In this document: piece after piece, positions 50,820 to 62,077 of the stretch | How positions within the stretch are numbered: position 1 is the first letter of the stretch | How the letters are laid out: every line of letters starts with the position of its first letter | DNA from: Nymphaea colorata | Taxonomy: Eukaryota; Streptophyta; Magnoliopsida; Nymphaeales; Nymphaeaceae | Length of the DNA: 64,000 bases | Assembly: GCF_008831285.2 (NCBI RefSeq) | Contig: NC_045144.1 | Span: forward strand, 1,798,001 to 1,862,000 | Reading direction: 5' to 3' | The notes under the pieces: model-generated | The model's input: only the letters and a program-made list of their open reading frames with translations | What the model was told of the DNA's origin: nothing | The model's database searches: none | Translations under genes and position numbers: made by a program

Positions 50820-51449
50820 TTATGAAATGTCTAGACTCTACACATCAATTAGCATGTGCTTGCTTAAAGGTGCCATCCCTCCCTGAATTTCGCTTTCATG
50901 CGGCTTCATTCTTGCTCTATGAATTTTTTGTAATTGACTCCAAAGTGAGCATCTTATAGTTCTACTTTTGGACCTTTTTTGGATGCTAATTTGTTCGTGT
51001 AGTTGGTTACAAATCAAATACTGATGCTGTGTTATTTGGTAACAAATACTGGTCGCACTGGCTAATAGCTTTTCTAAGAACGTCCTTGTATATCAGAGTA
51101 GTAAAGCTTCACACGAACTCTCTTGAAAAGGGAAATTGGACGTCAATTCTCATGGGAAGTGGCCGTCTTGTGAATAAGGAAAGTGCTGCTTTCATTTGTT
51201 TCTAATGTCCTTTGTTTATTTATTAGATTGACAACACTTTTTACTCTGCTTGCTTGATAATTTTATTACGTTAACGTTTCTTGGTTGTAAACAGTACTTG
51301 GTTGTAAACAGTTATTTAACTGTTTTTCTCTCATTCCCCCCTTTTAACTGGAAATATGTTTCTTTATTATCAAACACAGAAATAAATTTCTGAAAATATA
51401 TTTCTGAGTCATCACACACACACCAAAATTGGAATCAGAAAGATTTTTG
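50820..51449. other. intergenic, no gene recognised
   Basis: AT-rich sequence without coding signal; nothing recognised. Confidence 0.4.
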
Positions 51450-51815
51450 GATAAATAATCCGTTTTCCTCACTTTGAGCATACTGTGACTGTTGGTTTTT
51501 GAAGCTGATTTTTTTAGATAAATTATCCGTTTTCCTCACTTTGAGCATACTGTGACTGTTGGTTTTTGAAGCTGATTTTTTTTAGATAAATCATCTGTTT
51601 TCCTCACTTTGAGCATACTGTGATTGTTGGTTTGTGATGCTGAATTTTTTTAGATAAATCATCTGTTTTCCTCACTTTGAGCATACTGTGATTGTTGGTT
51701 TGTGATGCTGAATTTTTTTAGATAAATCATCCGTTTTCCTCACTTTGAGCATACTGTGATTGTTGGTTTGTGATGCTAAATTTTTTTAGATAAATCATCC
51801 GTTTTCCTCACTTTT
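51450..51815. repeat. 68-bp minisatellite, five full copies and a part
   Basis: Units start at 51450, 51517, 51585, 51653, 51721 and 51789 (periods 67, 68, 68, 68, 68). Each contains GTTTTCCTCACTTTGAGCAT and ends in a T-run. Copies 1-2 share GACTGTTGGTTTTTGAAGC and copies 3-5 share GATTGTTGGTTTGTGATGC, so two subtypes were amplified in order. Confidence 0.95.
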
Positions 51816-51847
51816 CAATTTTCATGCCTGCGACTACTGAGAAGCTC

Positions 51848-51905
51848 TCGGAAGTTGTGTTGTTGAATGTCATCACAGGGAAGTTGTGTTGTTGAATGTC
51901 ATCAA
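51848..51905. repeat. short tandem duplication
   Basis: GGAAGTTGTGTTGTTGAATG with its following GTCATCA is present twice in tandem, just after the minisatellite. Confidence 0.85.
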
Positions 51906-52071
51906 ACTCATCACAGTGTATCCAGGTTTATAAAAAGAATCACCTCAAAAATCATAATTCTCATTCTACTATTCACATTAATCAAAACAAGGGCAGGGGA
52001 AAGGCTGACTGTTCGTCTCCCCTTGAATCACAGTCTCCCCTTGAGTGAGGAGGATCAGGCGATCTGCTACA

Positions 52072-52520
52072 TTACAGACTTATAGTGCAATTGCACTTGG
52101 ACTCAAGCTTCATAGATTTCATTCTATCAACTTGCTTTGGTACAGTAACATGATGGATTTTGGTCTCATAGAACTTCACTTCGACTTCAGCCTTGTTGGA
52201 TTCACCATCATTTGCTTGTGATGTTGTTTCACTTTAGGCTTTCGTGACCTTGTCACCCTCTTTCCAGATAGAACACTTGGATGCTTGGCATCATTTCCTA
52301 GATCTGCCCAAAATGGTAAAAGTGGGTCGAGCTTCCTCCCTTTCAATAGCGATGGCTGCTGCATTATATGCCAGATTATGAACGATCTCAGCCTACAGAA
52401 GAGAATAGTATCTGTGGCTTCCTCCAATGTTATGCTTCTTGACAGAAAACCATTTGGATCCTCAAACTTTGATGTCTCTTGCTCTGTCAACAACAGTAAA
52501 CCATGAGAATCAACCCAAGG
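52072..52520 (-). pseudogene. C-terminal piece of an uncharacterised plant protein
   Basis: The minus strand encodes, in broken frames, EDPNGFLSRSITLEEATDTI, then AEIVHNLAYNAAAIAIERE and RPTFTILGRSR in a second frame, NDAKHPSVLSGKRVT back in the first frame, and finally KLESKCNCTI with a stop at 52072-52074. I know this combination as the C-terminal end of a plant protein family of unknown function. At least four single-base frame changes fall next to short homopolymers. The upstream exons are not visible; hAT-2 sequence follows within about 0.6 kb. It may be a captured fragment or the tail of a broken gene. Confidence 0.6.
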
Positions 52521-53039
52521 GATCCCAAATCAGTCCAGTTCGATGCAGGACAGAAACTCATAAAGATTCAAAAAGAATGAGAAGCTGATGGTTGAATGAA
52601 CAAGCTTCCACAGAAAACGTAGTCCAGTAGTCCTTCATGCATGATACAATTTGAATTAATGTTTTACCTCTACAATGGAATACCACGTATAAAGTGACCT
52701 TAGAAATTTAATATTTAAGTGTTACTCTGCTCCCCAACCAGGAACTTCTAGCTCCTCCCGTGGTAAGTTTGTCTTTAACTTCTAGCTTATGTATTGTCCA
52801 TGTATCATTTCTTAATACTGAGAAAAATTATCATCCAATTTGGCTTTATTATGTTATTATGTCTTCATGAATTTTAATTTTGATGACATTGTAGGTCTTT
52901 GAGTGTGCCAAAGCCAAAAGAGGAAACATTATCAAGGCACTCAATTCTTGGACCAGGTTGATTTAACTCCTAATCCTATTGACTTGCCAAGGTTAGACTC
53001 TTGACATTTATATATTGATATGGTTAATGGTACCACATC

Positions 53040-56000
53040 TGTTTTAGTTGAAATGCTTCTCTTTAATAAGTTCATTCCTATTGTTTAACTTTTATTTCTG
53101 TCTTAGTTATTGTTTATGAACAGTTTCAATAAGTTCATTCTTATGATATTGTGCATCTTAATGGTCCTTTTTATTGTTTTGGTTATTTACATGTGTCATT
53201 TCAACTTATGTCAGTTATGTTGCCTGGTTCTTTTGATAAAGAATATTATCCAACTTCTAATATGGAATCAGTTGAATCATCTACCGAGAGAGAAGCTGTC
53301 TCCAAGAGAAAAAGGACTTCAAAAATATGGATTGATTTTATGTTAGTTACATATAAAGGAGAAGAGTTTGCCAAATGCAAACATTGTGGAGAACGACTGA
53401 AAGCAAGCAGTGCTCATGGAACTAGCCATTTAAGTCGACATATAAAATCATGTTTAAATAGGCAAATCAATGAAGGAAAACAGAGAACTTTATCACTTGC
53501 AGTTAGTGACTGTTAGTGACTCTGGTGTAACTTTTGTATGTATACAAAAATTTGACATGGAGTCTATAAGAAAGTTGATGTCAAAGTGTGTAATAGCACA
53601 TGAGCTTTCGTTCAATTTGGCAGAGTATAAATATCATAACAAACTTCTTCAAGCTTGCAATCCTAAGTTTGTTCCATTTTCTAGAAGAACTTTGAAAAAA
53701 GAAATTATGTCAATGTACAAGACTGAGAAAGTCCGACTTGAAGGATTTATAAATGATTCTACGCAGCGAGTTTCATTGACATTTGATATGTGGACTTCAC
53801 AACAGACATTGGGTTATCTATGCGTAACAGGACAATACGTTGATAGATATTGGAAGTTGCATGCTCATATGTTCAGTTTCGTACATGTACCTCCGCCACA
53901 TAATGCAAATAGTTTGTGTGAGGCTTTATTAGAATGCATCTCTAAATGGAACATTCAGTCAAAGTTATTTTTTATTACTGCTGACAATTGTCCGACAAAT
54001 GATAGTGCAATGACTACACTGAAAAGGAACTTAGGAAGAAGAAATCTTATTCCAATGCAGGGGCAACATTTGCATATTCGTTGTGGTGCGCATATTCTAA
54101 ATCTTATGGTTCAAGATGGTATGCAGGATCTACATGATATAATTTCAAAAATCCGTGAAAGTGTTAAATATGTAAAGGGATCACCAAAGCGGTTACATTC
54201 CTTTAAGGATTGTATAAGAACAGTGGGCTTGATTGGTACAAAGAAATTAACTTATGATGTTCCAACTCGATGGAACTCTACATATGTCATGTTGAGAGAT
54301 GCATTGTTCTACAAAGATGCATTTCAACATTTAGCTTCTGTAGATCAAAATTATATAAATTTACCTTCTGATGATGAATAGTCTTATGCAAGTACTTTGT
54401 GCCAGTTCTTGAAGTTATTCTATAATGTTACAAATATCTTCTCTGCCACTAGAAACGTAACAACTAATGTGGTTTTTGAAGAAATACAGAAGGTACGCAA
54501 CCATTTGCATAAAAATCAGTTGGCAGACAATGATTATATAAGGACATTAGCATACAAAATGCAAGAAAAGTTTGACAAATATTGGAAAAATGACTACAAT
54601 GTTCTCTTGAGAATTGCATTTGTCTTAGATCCTAGATCCAAACTGGGATATTTGACGTATGTGCTTGAGAGTCTAAATGAAATTGATGCAATGGTACAAT
54701 ATGAAAAAATAGAGAGCAGTCTTTATAAATTGTATGCTGAGTACAAAAACGTGTACGCAGACAATGAAGAAAATGAAAATGCAAACAACGTCATTGTTGA
54801 TTTTGAAGAAGAGAGGGCTTCAACTTTTTCAAGAGATGCCTTCTTCACATATTACATGAGTTCTTCATCTCCTCAAGTATCTCGCACAGATCTGGAAGCA
54901 TATTTAACTGATCCAATAGAACGATCTCGGCCTAATGAAGACTTCAATATATTATCTTGGTGGAAGGCAAATGAAAGTAAATATAGAGTTTTATCTAAAA
55001 TGGCTCGAGATATCTTGGCAGTCCCTATATCCACAGTTGCATCTGAGTCTGCATTCAGTACAGCTGGAAGAATCATTAATGATTATCGATGTTCAACCAC
55101 TCCTGAAACTACTGAAGCACTAGTTTGCACACAGAGCTGGATTCGTGATGAAGATATCTCATGTGAAACGTAAGATGTTCATTGTTTAATGTTAAATTTT
55201 AATCATTTTTTTTTGTTTTTCATGATATACTAACATTGTAGTTTGCTTGTGGTGATTTGTTTTTTGTAGCTTTGAAGATAAGGAAGAATCTTCTAGTGAC
55301 GAATTAGCATTATTTATATTTCATTGTGGTAAAATATTTCCTTGACATTTTACAAAATCTTCTTGACACACATACACACACATGCTAGTTTCCTATGCTA
55401 TAAACATAGTGTTTTACCATATGAGATCAATCTTATTGTCTCTCTTTCTCTCTTTGTTTTCTCATGCAAATTCAATGGGTGTGGTTGTTACAGTGAAAAC
55501 ACATATGAAGGAAAAGGATGTCACATAACAAAGCTTGATCAGATTTTGCTCGATCGGAAGACAACGCAGATGTTGCTCTTGTTTGCTCAGCCCTCCTAAT
55601 ATATATGTAGCATGCTATGTGGGTGGGATTTGTACTCTTTTCCTGTCTTGGTTGTTAAGGTGGTTTGAGATCTTGTAATTTCGAAAAGGAAGATATTATG
55701 TGCTGTTTGGATAGCTGGTATTACCACTAATATGGAGATTCAGTGATCAATCATGTACTTTGACACTATTGGAAAACAATTGCACATGCTTATGGATTTC
55801 TTTTATACTAAGGCTGTTTTGCTTTGTACTTGGATTCTAAACGTAGATGGTTCTTGATTTTGTATAGCTTTAAAACTTCATGGGGCCATTTGTACTCCAT
55901 GCCATGCACTTTGTTTGTTTGAACCGGCAGTGTGTGCAATTCCAAGCAAGTGGTGCTGTCTTGTTGTTGATCCTTTTTATCTTACAAAAAATTATTGGTT

Positions 56001-56257
56001 TATTTTCTGTTTTGCAAGTTGATTATAAAAGCAAACTGAGCCCAGAAACAGGCCCGGCCTGGCCCACCTAAAAGCCCGTTCGGCCCGTTTGATAACGGGC
56101 TGGGCCGGGCCTCGGGCATTAATCGAAGCCCGAGGCCCAATATTACATGGGCCCGGCCCGTTTAGAAACGAGCCGGGCCGCGGGCTGATCCGATAAAGTT
56201 TTTGGGCTTCATTTTGACATTTTTATCGGGCCCAGCCCATTTCGATGCCCAGCCCTA
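53040..56257 (+). mobile_element. hAT-2: hAT transposon, same family as hAT-1
   Basis: The right end at 56257 (CAGCCCTA, reverse-complement TAGGGCTGGGCATCGAAA) matches the termini of hAT-1 and of the nested MITE, and the 56040-56257 tail is packed with GGGCC motifs. The transposase is closely related to hAT-1's and the upstream flank (from about 53080) also aligns with hAT-1. The left terminus could not be found, so the 5' limit is approximate and may be deleted. Confidence 0.75.
53151..55345 (+). pseudogene. hAT-2 transposase, two lesions
   Basis: BED zinc finger at 53295-53460 (IWIDFML, CKHCGERLKAS, HLSRHIKSC). The RNase H-like core follows in the next frame: LTFDMWTSQQTLGY (first catalytic Asp), FFITADNCPTND (second Asp), TRWNSTYVMLRDA. 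The hAT dimerisation domain is at 54940-55140 (NILSWWK, ISTVASESAFSTAGRI). A short 3' intron is likely: donor GAAAC|GTAAGA at 55169/55170, acceptor TTTGTAG before 55270, last exon reading FEDKEESSSDE to TGA 55343-55345. Breaks: a 10-bp tandem duplication at 53502-53521 shifts the frame, and TAG at 54379-54381 replaces the Trp codon kept in hAT-1. The likely start is ATG 53151 or 53262. Confidence 0.88.
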
Positions 56258-57309
56258 TTGAAAAGGAAGACGAGGAGAACTGGCCAATGCACTCCATATA
56301 ATTAAAATTTTATATCATGTGCAGCATTATCTCATCAATAAAGGTATAATTAATTTAAAAATTAGCGACATAAAATAATTGGATCATCTTTGCGGCTTTT
56401 GCAGCTCGAACTCCAACAGAAAAGATAACAGTACCTGTAGTGCAGCTAATAAAGGCAAACGATGAACGACACTATTAGTATGGAATATTCGCACTCTTAT
56501 CAAAGAGCTACCTCGCTGGATTATATGGCAGAAATAAATAAAATCTAAAGAAAAGACCCGTATATTATGCTGTCTACATTTTCGGACAGTTTACTGTAAT
56601 TTGTTTCTATCACAAGGCAAATCATGTTTGTACGCCGGAATTTTACTTGCTAATTGAATATGCATGGGTTATCAATATACTCTCTTAACTAAGTTGCACA
56701 TTATGCATGACATCTATATAATATTATGATACTACACGGGATATTTTGTTTATTTTATATAGGACGTCCAGCTGGGATAAGCGGGTCCCAGTGGTTTTTA
56801 CCGTCATCTGCAAACTGGACATTTGTGAAAGCTGAATTTTAGTAGCACACGTTAGCGATGCCCTGTTTTCAGTGCGTTTGCCCTCAAAAGTCCGTGAAGG
56901 CTATTTTCCACCGACATCCATTTTTTCTACACTTCGGTGAATCCGTTCTTTTTTGTAATGCCAAAAGTCGTGATCTAAAAACTGCTTTGGAACGCGACCT
57001 ACAATTGGACTTATTTTATAAGACAAATGTAATTATGTCAATTCTTCCTCACATGAAATACTTATATTATATAAGATGAACAAAAATAACTATAAAGTAA
57101 AACAAGGCCCATTAGAAAACGACACATATGAGAGGATTTTATCACATTTGTTGCCAAAAAGTTTACTAAAATGTTGGAAAATTCCTAAATGCTAACAAAT
57201 AAATAAGAAAATTTAATATTGCTAGATACAATAATTATTTTTCCTAATATGAGTTGTATCCATCTACCACGTCCAGTAATGGAGGAAAATTCTCCTAGTG
57301 ACCGGATCT
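56258..57309. other. intergenic, no gene recognised
   Basis: AT-rich sequence with only one small ORF (56858-57079) that has no recognisable domain. Confidence 0.4.
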
Positions 57310-57920
57310 ACTCTTAGCTCTATCCTTCACATCAATTTTACCACTTTCCTCAACTTAATTAAATCTCTCTAAACTATGTGCTCTCCTCTACTTACAAGTT
57401 ACAACTCCATCATGAGCTTCAATCTTCTTATATTCCTTCTCTTTCTCCCGATCTCCTTTTCTTGCACAGATTATGATTCTACCTAATTTCTTAGGCAAAT
57501 CACCCCCATATGTCATAATCAATAGACAATTAGAATCTTATTTATAAGAAAATATGACCATTGTACATGAAAAAATAATTACCAATCACACATTAGTATA
57601 TGCACGACAAAAGTAATCTCACAAACAAAAATCATGCAACAGACCAATCACCTTTACCTCATTCTCTACTCTCAACTTTAATTTTACTATTCCTGGACTT
57701 AAATCTCCTGAATTGTATCTGCTCTCGCCTACATACATCTCTATCCTGAGTATCAATCTTCTCATATTCCTGATCTTTCTCCTGAAAACTCCCCTTTTTC
57801 CTACCATTTATGATTCTACCTACTTTTTTCGTCAACTCACTCCATAAGTAATAATCAACAGAAGATTAGAATCCTACTTATAAGGAAACATTACCAAAGT
57901 ATACAAAAATAGTAATTTAA
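57310..57920. repeat. diverged tandem duplication of about 0.3 kb
   Basis: Segments of about 57330-57585 and 57650-57915 align along their length: ATCAATCTTCT.ATATTCC, TATGATTCTACCTA, AATCAA.AGA..ATTAGAATC and TA.TTATAAG.AAA appear in the same order in both. Many substitutions make it an old duplication. Non-coding. Confidence 0.7.
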
Positions 57921-58034
57921 CATGGTAGTCATTGAGAATGCCCAAGCACAATAAACCACTTCCGGGGTGGTGTCTATAACTTGCTTCTATGTTTGGCATC
58001 CCTCTTGTATCCAAAACATGTGGTCGGTGGACCA

Positions 58035-58401
58035 TAGAGCTGTACAAGGAGTTGAGCCCACTCGAGTTATACTTGAACTGGTTCGGCAAATGAGCAGAAC
58101 TCGAGTTTAACTGAAAACAGGAGCTTATACAAGAATCAAGTTTGAGGTATATGAACTCAACTTGATTAAAGTTGAGTAAGCTCATTTAATCGAGGTTTTT
58201 TCTTTTTTTCTTTTTAATTTTAAAACTTAAAGCTAAGGAAAGAGATCAAGTCAAATGGCCGGGAGTTGATAAAGAAGGTTAACCGAGTCGACCTTGATCA
58301 AGGACTCAGTTTATCAAGTCGATCTTGAGCCGAGCAATATATGAATCAAGTAGAGCCAAGCTGACGAAGCTAAGTTCAACTGGGCTCCAATACTGCCCTT
58401 A
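58035..58401. mobile_element. 367-bp hAT-like MITE, degraded
   Basis: The ends are TAGAGCTGTACAAGGAG and, reverse-complemented, TAAGGGCAGTATTGGAG. The flanks GTGGACCA and GCGGAACA could be an 8-bp target duplication with two changes. The interior is rich in GAGTT/ACTCGAG and GAGTCGA motifs, like the element ends near 12900. No coding capacity. Confidence 0.5.
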
Positions 58402-58414
58402 GCGGAACACATGA

Positions 58415-58645
58415 TACTACAACAAAAATCAATATTAGCGATGGTAACAACCATTGCTAGTACCCAGTTTTCCATCGCTCATGAGAACTTGCGATGGCCA
58501 ACATTCCCATGCTAAAGATCCCATCGCTGAAACTAGCAGCGATGAAGTTGGCCGTCACCATTTTCTGGTACTTGTTGCGATGGCACTTTCAGTCACTTTA
58601 GGTTTCGTTTTAGCGATTGAATTAATTAGCCATCTCAATTAAGTG
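58415..58645. mobile_element. CACTA (En/Spm) terminal fragment
   Basis: Begins ACTACAACAAAAATC, one base short of the CACTACAA terminus of plant CACTA elements, and continues with repeated AGCGATGG/CCATCGC subterminal motifs in both orientations (58437, 58490, 58528, 58545, 58577, 58613). No second terminus or transposase is seen, so it is a fragment or solo end. Confidence 0.55.
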
Positions 58646-59220
58646 CACAATCTCTAACAAATTGGGACTTGTTATTGACAAAAAGCAGCAGCTAGAATAA
58701 TAACAAAAATTACAAATTAATTATGACTTATAAATTAGATTAATAATATGCATTTTTATTATTATAAATTTCTTGAATACCATGGCCGCATGCTGACCAC
58801 CCATCGACAAAAATTACAAAACACAAGCTAGACCAGAACCATCACATCATGTAGAAGTTGAAATTACCTTCATCAGACAAAAGATAATTGAAAATGCCCT
58901 GAGATCATCCTCATCAGAAATTACTTTTCATCATAAACAAACTTGAAATAACTATGAGAAAAAAGCTACATAAAGCTGAGGCGATTTTTTTCAGAAAACA
59001 ATGACTGTCTTTACTCTTTCTTTAATTTATCTACGCCCTGCCATTACTCAGTTTAGTTGGCATCTGATGTAGCATCTATAAAAAACTTTTTACCATTTAA
59101 ATTTTCCAGAAATTATAATTTGTCTCTTATAAAAGTAATTTATAAAATAAGGTGGCTTCTACAAAAAAAATTCAGATTTTTTATATATGCCAATATGTTT
59201 TTCGACCGTAAACAACACAA
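58646..59220. other. intergenic, no gene recognised
   Basis: AT-rich; no coding signal apart from a weak, uncertain possibility of further FBPase-like codons (minus strand near 59170-59200). Confidence 0.3.
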
Positions 59221-59223
59221 TAC

Positions 59224-59324
59224 CTGGTAACTGCCATAACCAATGTTGGAAGAATTCTAATTGAGATACCACAATCAATGTTGGAAGAGCCATCTAATGG
59301 ATCAAAAACAACACAATGCCCGCA
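59224..59324 (-). pseudogene. fructose-1,6-bisphosphatase exon fragment
   Basis: The minus strand, after a possible acceptor (ACTAG) at 59325, reads CGHCVVFDPLDGSSNIDCGI. DPLDGSSNID is the metal-binding signature of FBPase, and the following Cys-Gly fits the cytosolic plant enzyme. Downstream the reading frame leaves the family: TCTTCCAACATTG is repeated at 59238-59250 and the sequence runs to a GT donor at 59223. Neighbouring exons were not found within several kb on either side, so it is an isolated exon fragment. Confidence 0.65.
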
Positions 59325-59329
59325 CTAGT

Positions 59330-61970
59330 GGCAACAGTTTGAGAGTTAACTAGATTAGTATACTAATTAGAAGCTTCAATCCAAGCAGAAGTTTGCAATA
59401 GACGGAAACTTACTTTCCCTTTTTTGAAAGGGTCCCAATAAGGAATTTACAAGGGTGTGAACATGGAAACAAGCTGGTATTAAACAACCAAAGACTTGAA
59501 CCTTGAAGACACTTCAAAGTCAAAGAAACTATAGAAGCTCGCGAACAGTGCAAGAAATTGGAGGAGGCATTACTCAATATCAACATCTGATACCAATCTA
59601 CGTGGCCATCCCATGCCTTAAGCAGAATTGACAACTGCTATTCAGAGGGAGGGAGACATCTACCATATAAGAGGCTCATTGAAGCGAATGGTCCACGTGA
59701 ATGTCCCATGCCAAACAGCTTCCCCATGCACACACACACATGGAGAGAGAAAGAGAGAGTTAGTGCATCCTTGCCAGCATAAGTGGCTATATGTCACTCA
59801 AGTTATAACTGTAGTGTGAATAGTGAATGGAACCAAACCAGGTGAAACACACACGAACACAAGAGAAACATGCCTCATCATAGTTGATGAAACCAAACAA
59901 TGCGTGTCTAATCCAACAAACAAAGGGTACCACTTGTCAGTCATCAATAACACAGCACACATAATGGAATACTATGAAACATGAAGCAGAAATGCAAATC
60001 TCAGCCAGCTCAAACTATCCATCCACATCATCTCAGGGCTCATTCACCGACAGATAAAACTATTTCAGAACAGAAAAGTTTGTAAGCAGATCTTTACAAG
60101 GACAAAATTCCACGATCCTTTTAAGGGACTCATCTCTTCCTGTAGAAAAAAAATTGAAGGGAATTGTTTGCTTAAATTGCTTCCCCATTTTGGAAAGGGA
60201 GGTACTTAATCTTGATTGGTGATTCTAAAAATGGAATTTATCAACTATGATAACAAATAAGCAACAGGGAATGAAAGATGCAGGAAATTCGAAAATGGAG
60301 GCATCAAAATTTGCGTCTGAAACAAAAAACCAAAAATAGCATGGTAACCGCACTTGTTATTCAAAAGGTTAAATATAAGCTATCTCTCATTTATACTGAA
60401 GGTTTCATACTTTCACACACACACAAAGCGAGAGAGAGAGAGGCACCTGCTTGGGCGTAGGCACTATCTCGTCAATAAACATGAGAGAGAAACAAATGAA
60501 GATGAGGTCAAACTTGGTGAATCTTGTCATAACAATCCAACATTGCAATCAACCCTTCAAACTTGCCTAACAAAGGAGACAACCCAAAAGGATATCATGC
60601 CCCTATCTCTAGCATCAGTGCTCCTGATCATCCTCCCTTCTCAAGCGGACTCTACACGATGAAACACTAATGGAAACCTCTGTGTCATCAAATTCAGACG
60701 CCTTAATTTCTTCTCAATATTTAAATTCAAAGGACTTTGCCTGATAGTTTTTTTACTGATCAATTAATGCATAAAGGGAGAACTTACCATGGAGCAACAA
60801 GTCAATAAGTAGCAAATTGTCAATCATAGTATGTCTCGGTAGATCGATCCATTATCCAGCAAAAACTGGTGAGAGCATCATTGCATTGCCTGTAGGTAAG
60901 GAGACGTGTTCAATCATTGAGGCAAAAAAATCGCAACAACGTTGTCACTAGCGGAGAGAAATGGAGAGAATGAGGCTAACTTTTGAGCATTACTGACCAT
61001 CTAAAAGGGGTCTGTGAAGCAGCACGGTAATGAAAAAAAGTGATGCAGAGAGGGAAAGAAGAGAGAGAGAGAGGGAGAAGAGAGTCCTCATGAATTTTTG
61101 AGTATGAAAAAAGTAAGCATACAAAGGAAAAGGGCATCAACTTAAACTGCGGGAAAGGAAAAGCCCACCAATATTGGAGGGCCATTTGGTTTAGGAGGTC
61201 AGTCTTGACCCCTGGCTTTGAAAGTGCCTGGACTAGAGTGACTTGAGAACTTATTTGTGGTGTTGTCATTGGTGAACTTCCTTGTATATTTCTTCTTAAG
61301 TATAATGTTCTTAAAATCTATTGATTTGTATGATACTCTTATGACTATTAATGTTTTCTATAAGATTTTTTTATAAAATTATACAAGAAGTTAAGCTGGA
61401 GAATGTTAGGCAATTTATTATAGATAATGCAATAAGTATAAAGCTGCAGCATGATATAGGACATTCTATTGGAACCCATGTGCTTCACTCTAAGGTCTGA
61501 TGTACAAGTCATTTAATTAATGGTTCTCTTATATGAATGTGCAGAAATTGGATTTGGGTTTCAAAGTTACTTTTGAACTTGAATGAAAATTTGAAATTCA
61601 ATTTTAATAATCAAAAACTTGAATTTGTTTGTATCAGAGATTAAGAATTGATCACAAATTCTTTCAAATTATGGTAATTTTGAAGATTGGTTGGGACTTC
61701 AATTGAAAACTTGAATTAGTTTAAAATTTTGATAAAAAATTATTTTGAATTCTAGCAGTTATGAAGATTTGCATTGGGACTACTGTTTTAAACTCAGAAT
61801 TGACATTGGAATTGGGAATTGGTTCTTGGATAGTTGAAACTGAGAAGTTGAATTACTACAATTTTGAAGAAAAAAATTGATTTGATCCCAAGATAGGAAT
61901 TGGTAGACTTTAAAGGTGACAGGAATGACCAGACCTTGTACCAACGGCCGGGAGAAGTCAAGAATGATTG
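59330..61970. other. intergenic, no gene recognised
   Basis: About 2.6 kb of short unrelated ORFs, a CA repeat with adjacent GA repeat (59730-59758 and 60414-60441) and a second GA-rich tract at 61045-61082. From 61530 to 61900 the sequence shows repeated GAATTG/TTGAATT and AAACTTGAAT phrases of uncertain origin. Confidence 0.4.
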
Positions 61971-62027
61971 CCATCATCTGTGTAACATGGGTACGCCTCC
62001 TTTGGAGGCGTGTACGCGTATGGGTAC

Positions 62028-62077
62028 GCCTCTGGTACGTCGTTGACCGTACCGGGTACGGTCAACGTACCAGAGGC
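62028..62077. repeat. near-perfect hairpin in the hAT-3 terminus
   Basis: GCCTCTGGTACGTCGTTGAC and its reverse complement (with three bases missing) meet around CCGTACCGGGTACGG. A smaller hairpin GCCTCCTTTGGAGGC lies at 61995-62009. Such palindromic subterminal DNA is common in hAT ends. Confidence 0.85.

Noticed and set aside
51122-56265. TTGAAAAG at 51123-51130 matching the 8 bases after the hAT-2 right end, as a target duplication
   Set aside because: The sequence after the upstream copy (GGAAATTGG) does not look like a hAT terminus, and an 8-base match within several kb is expected by chance.
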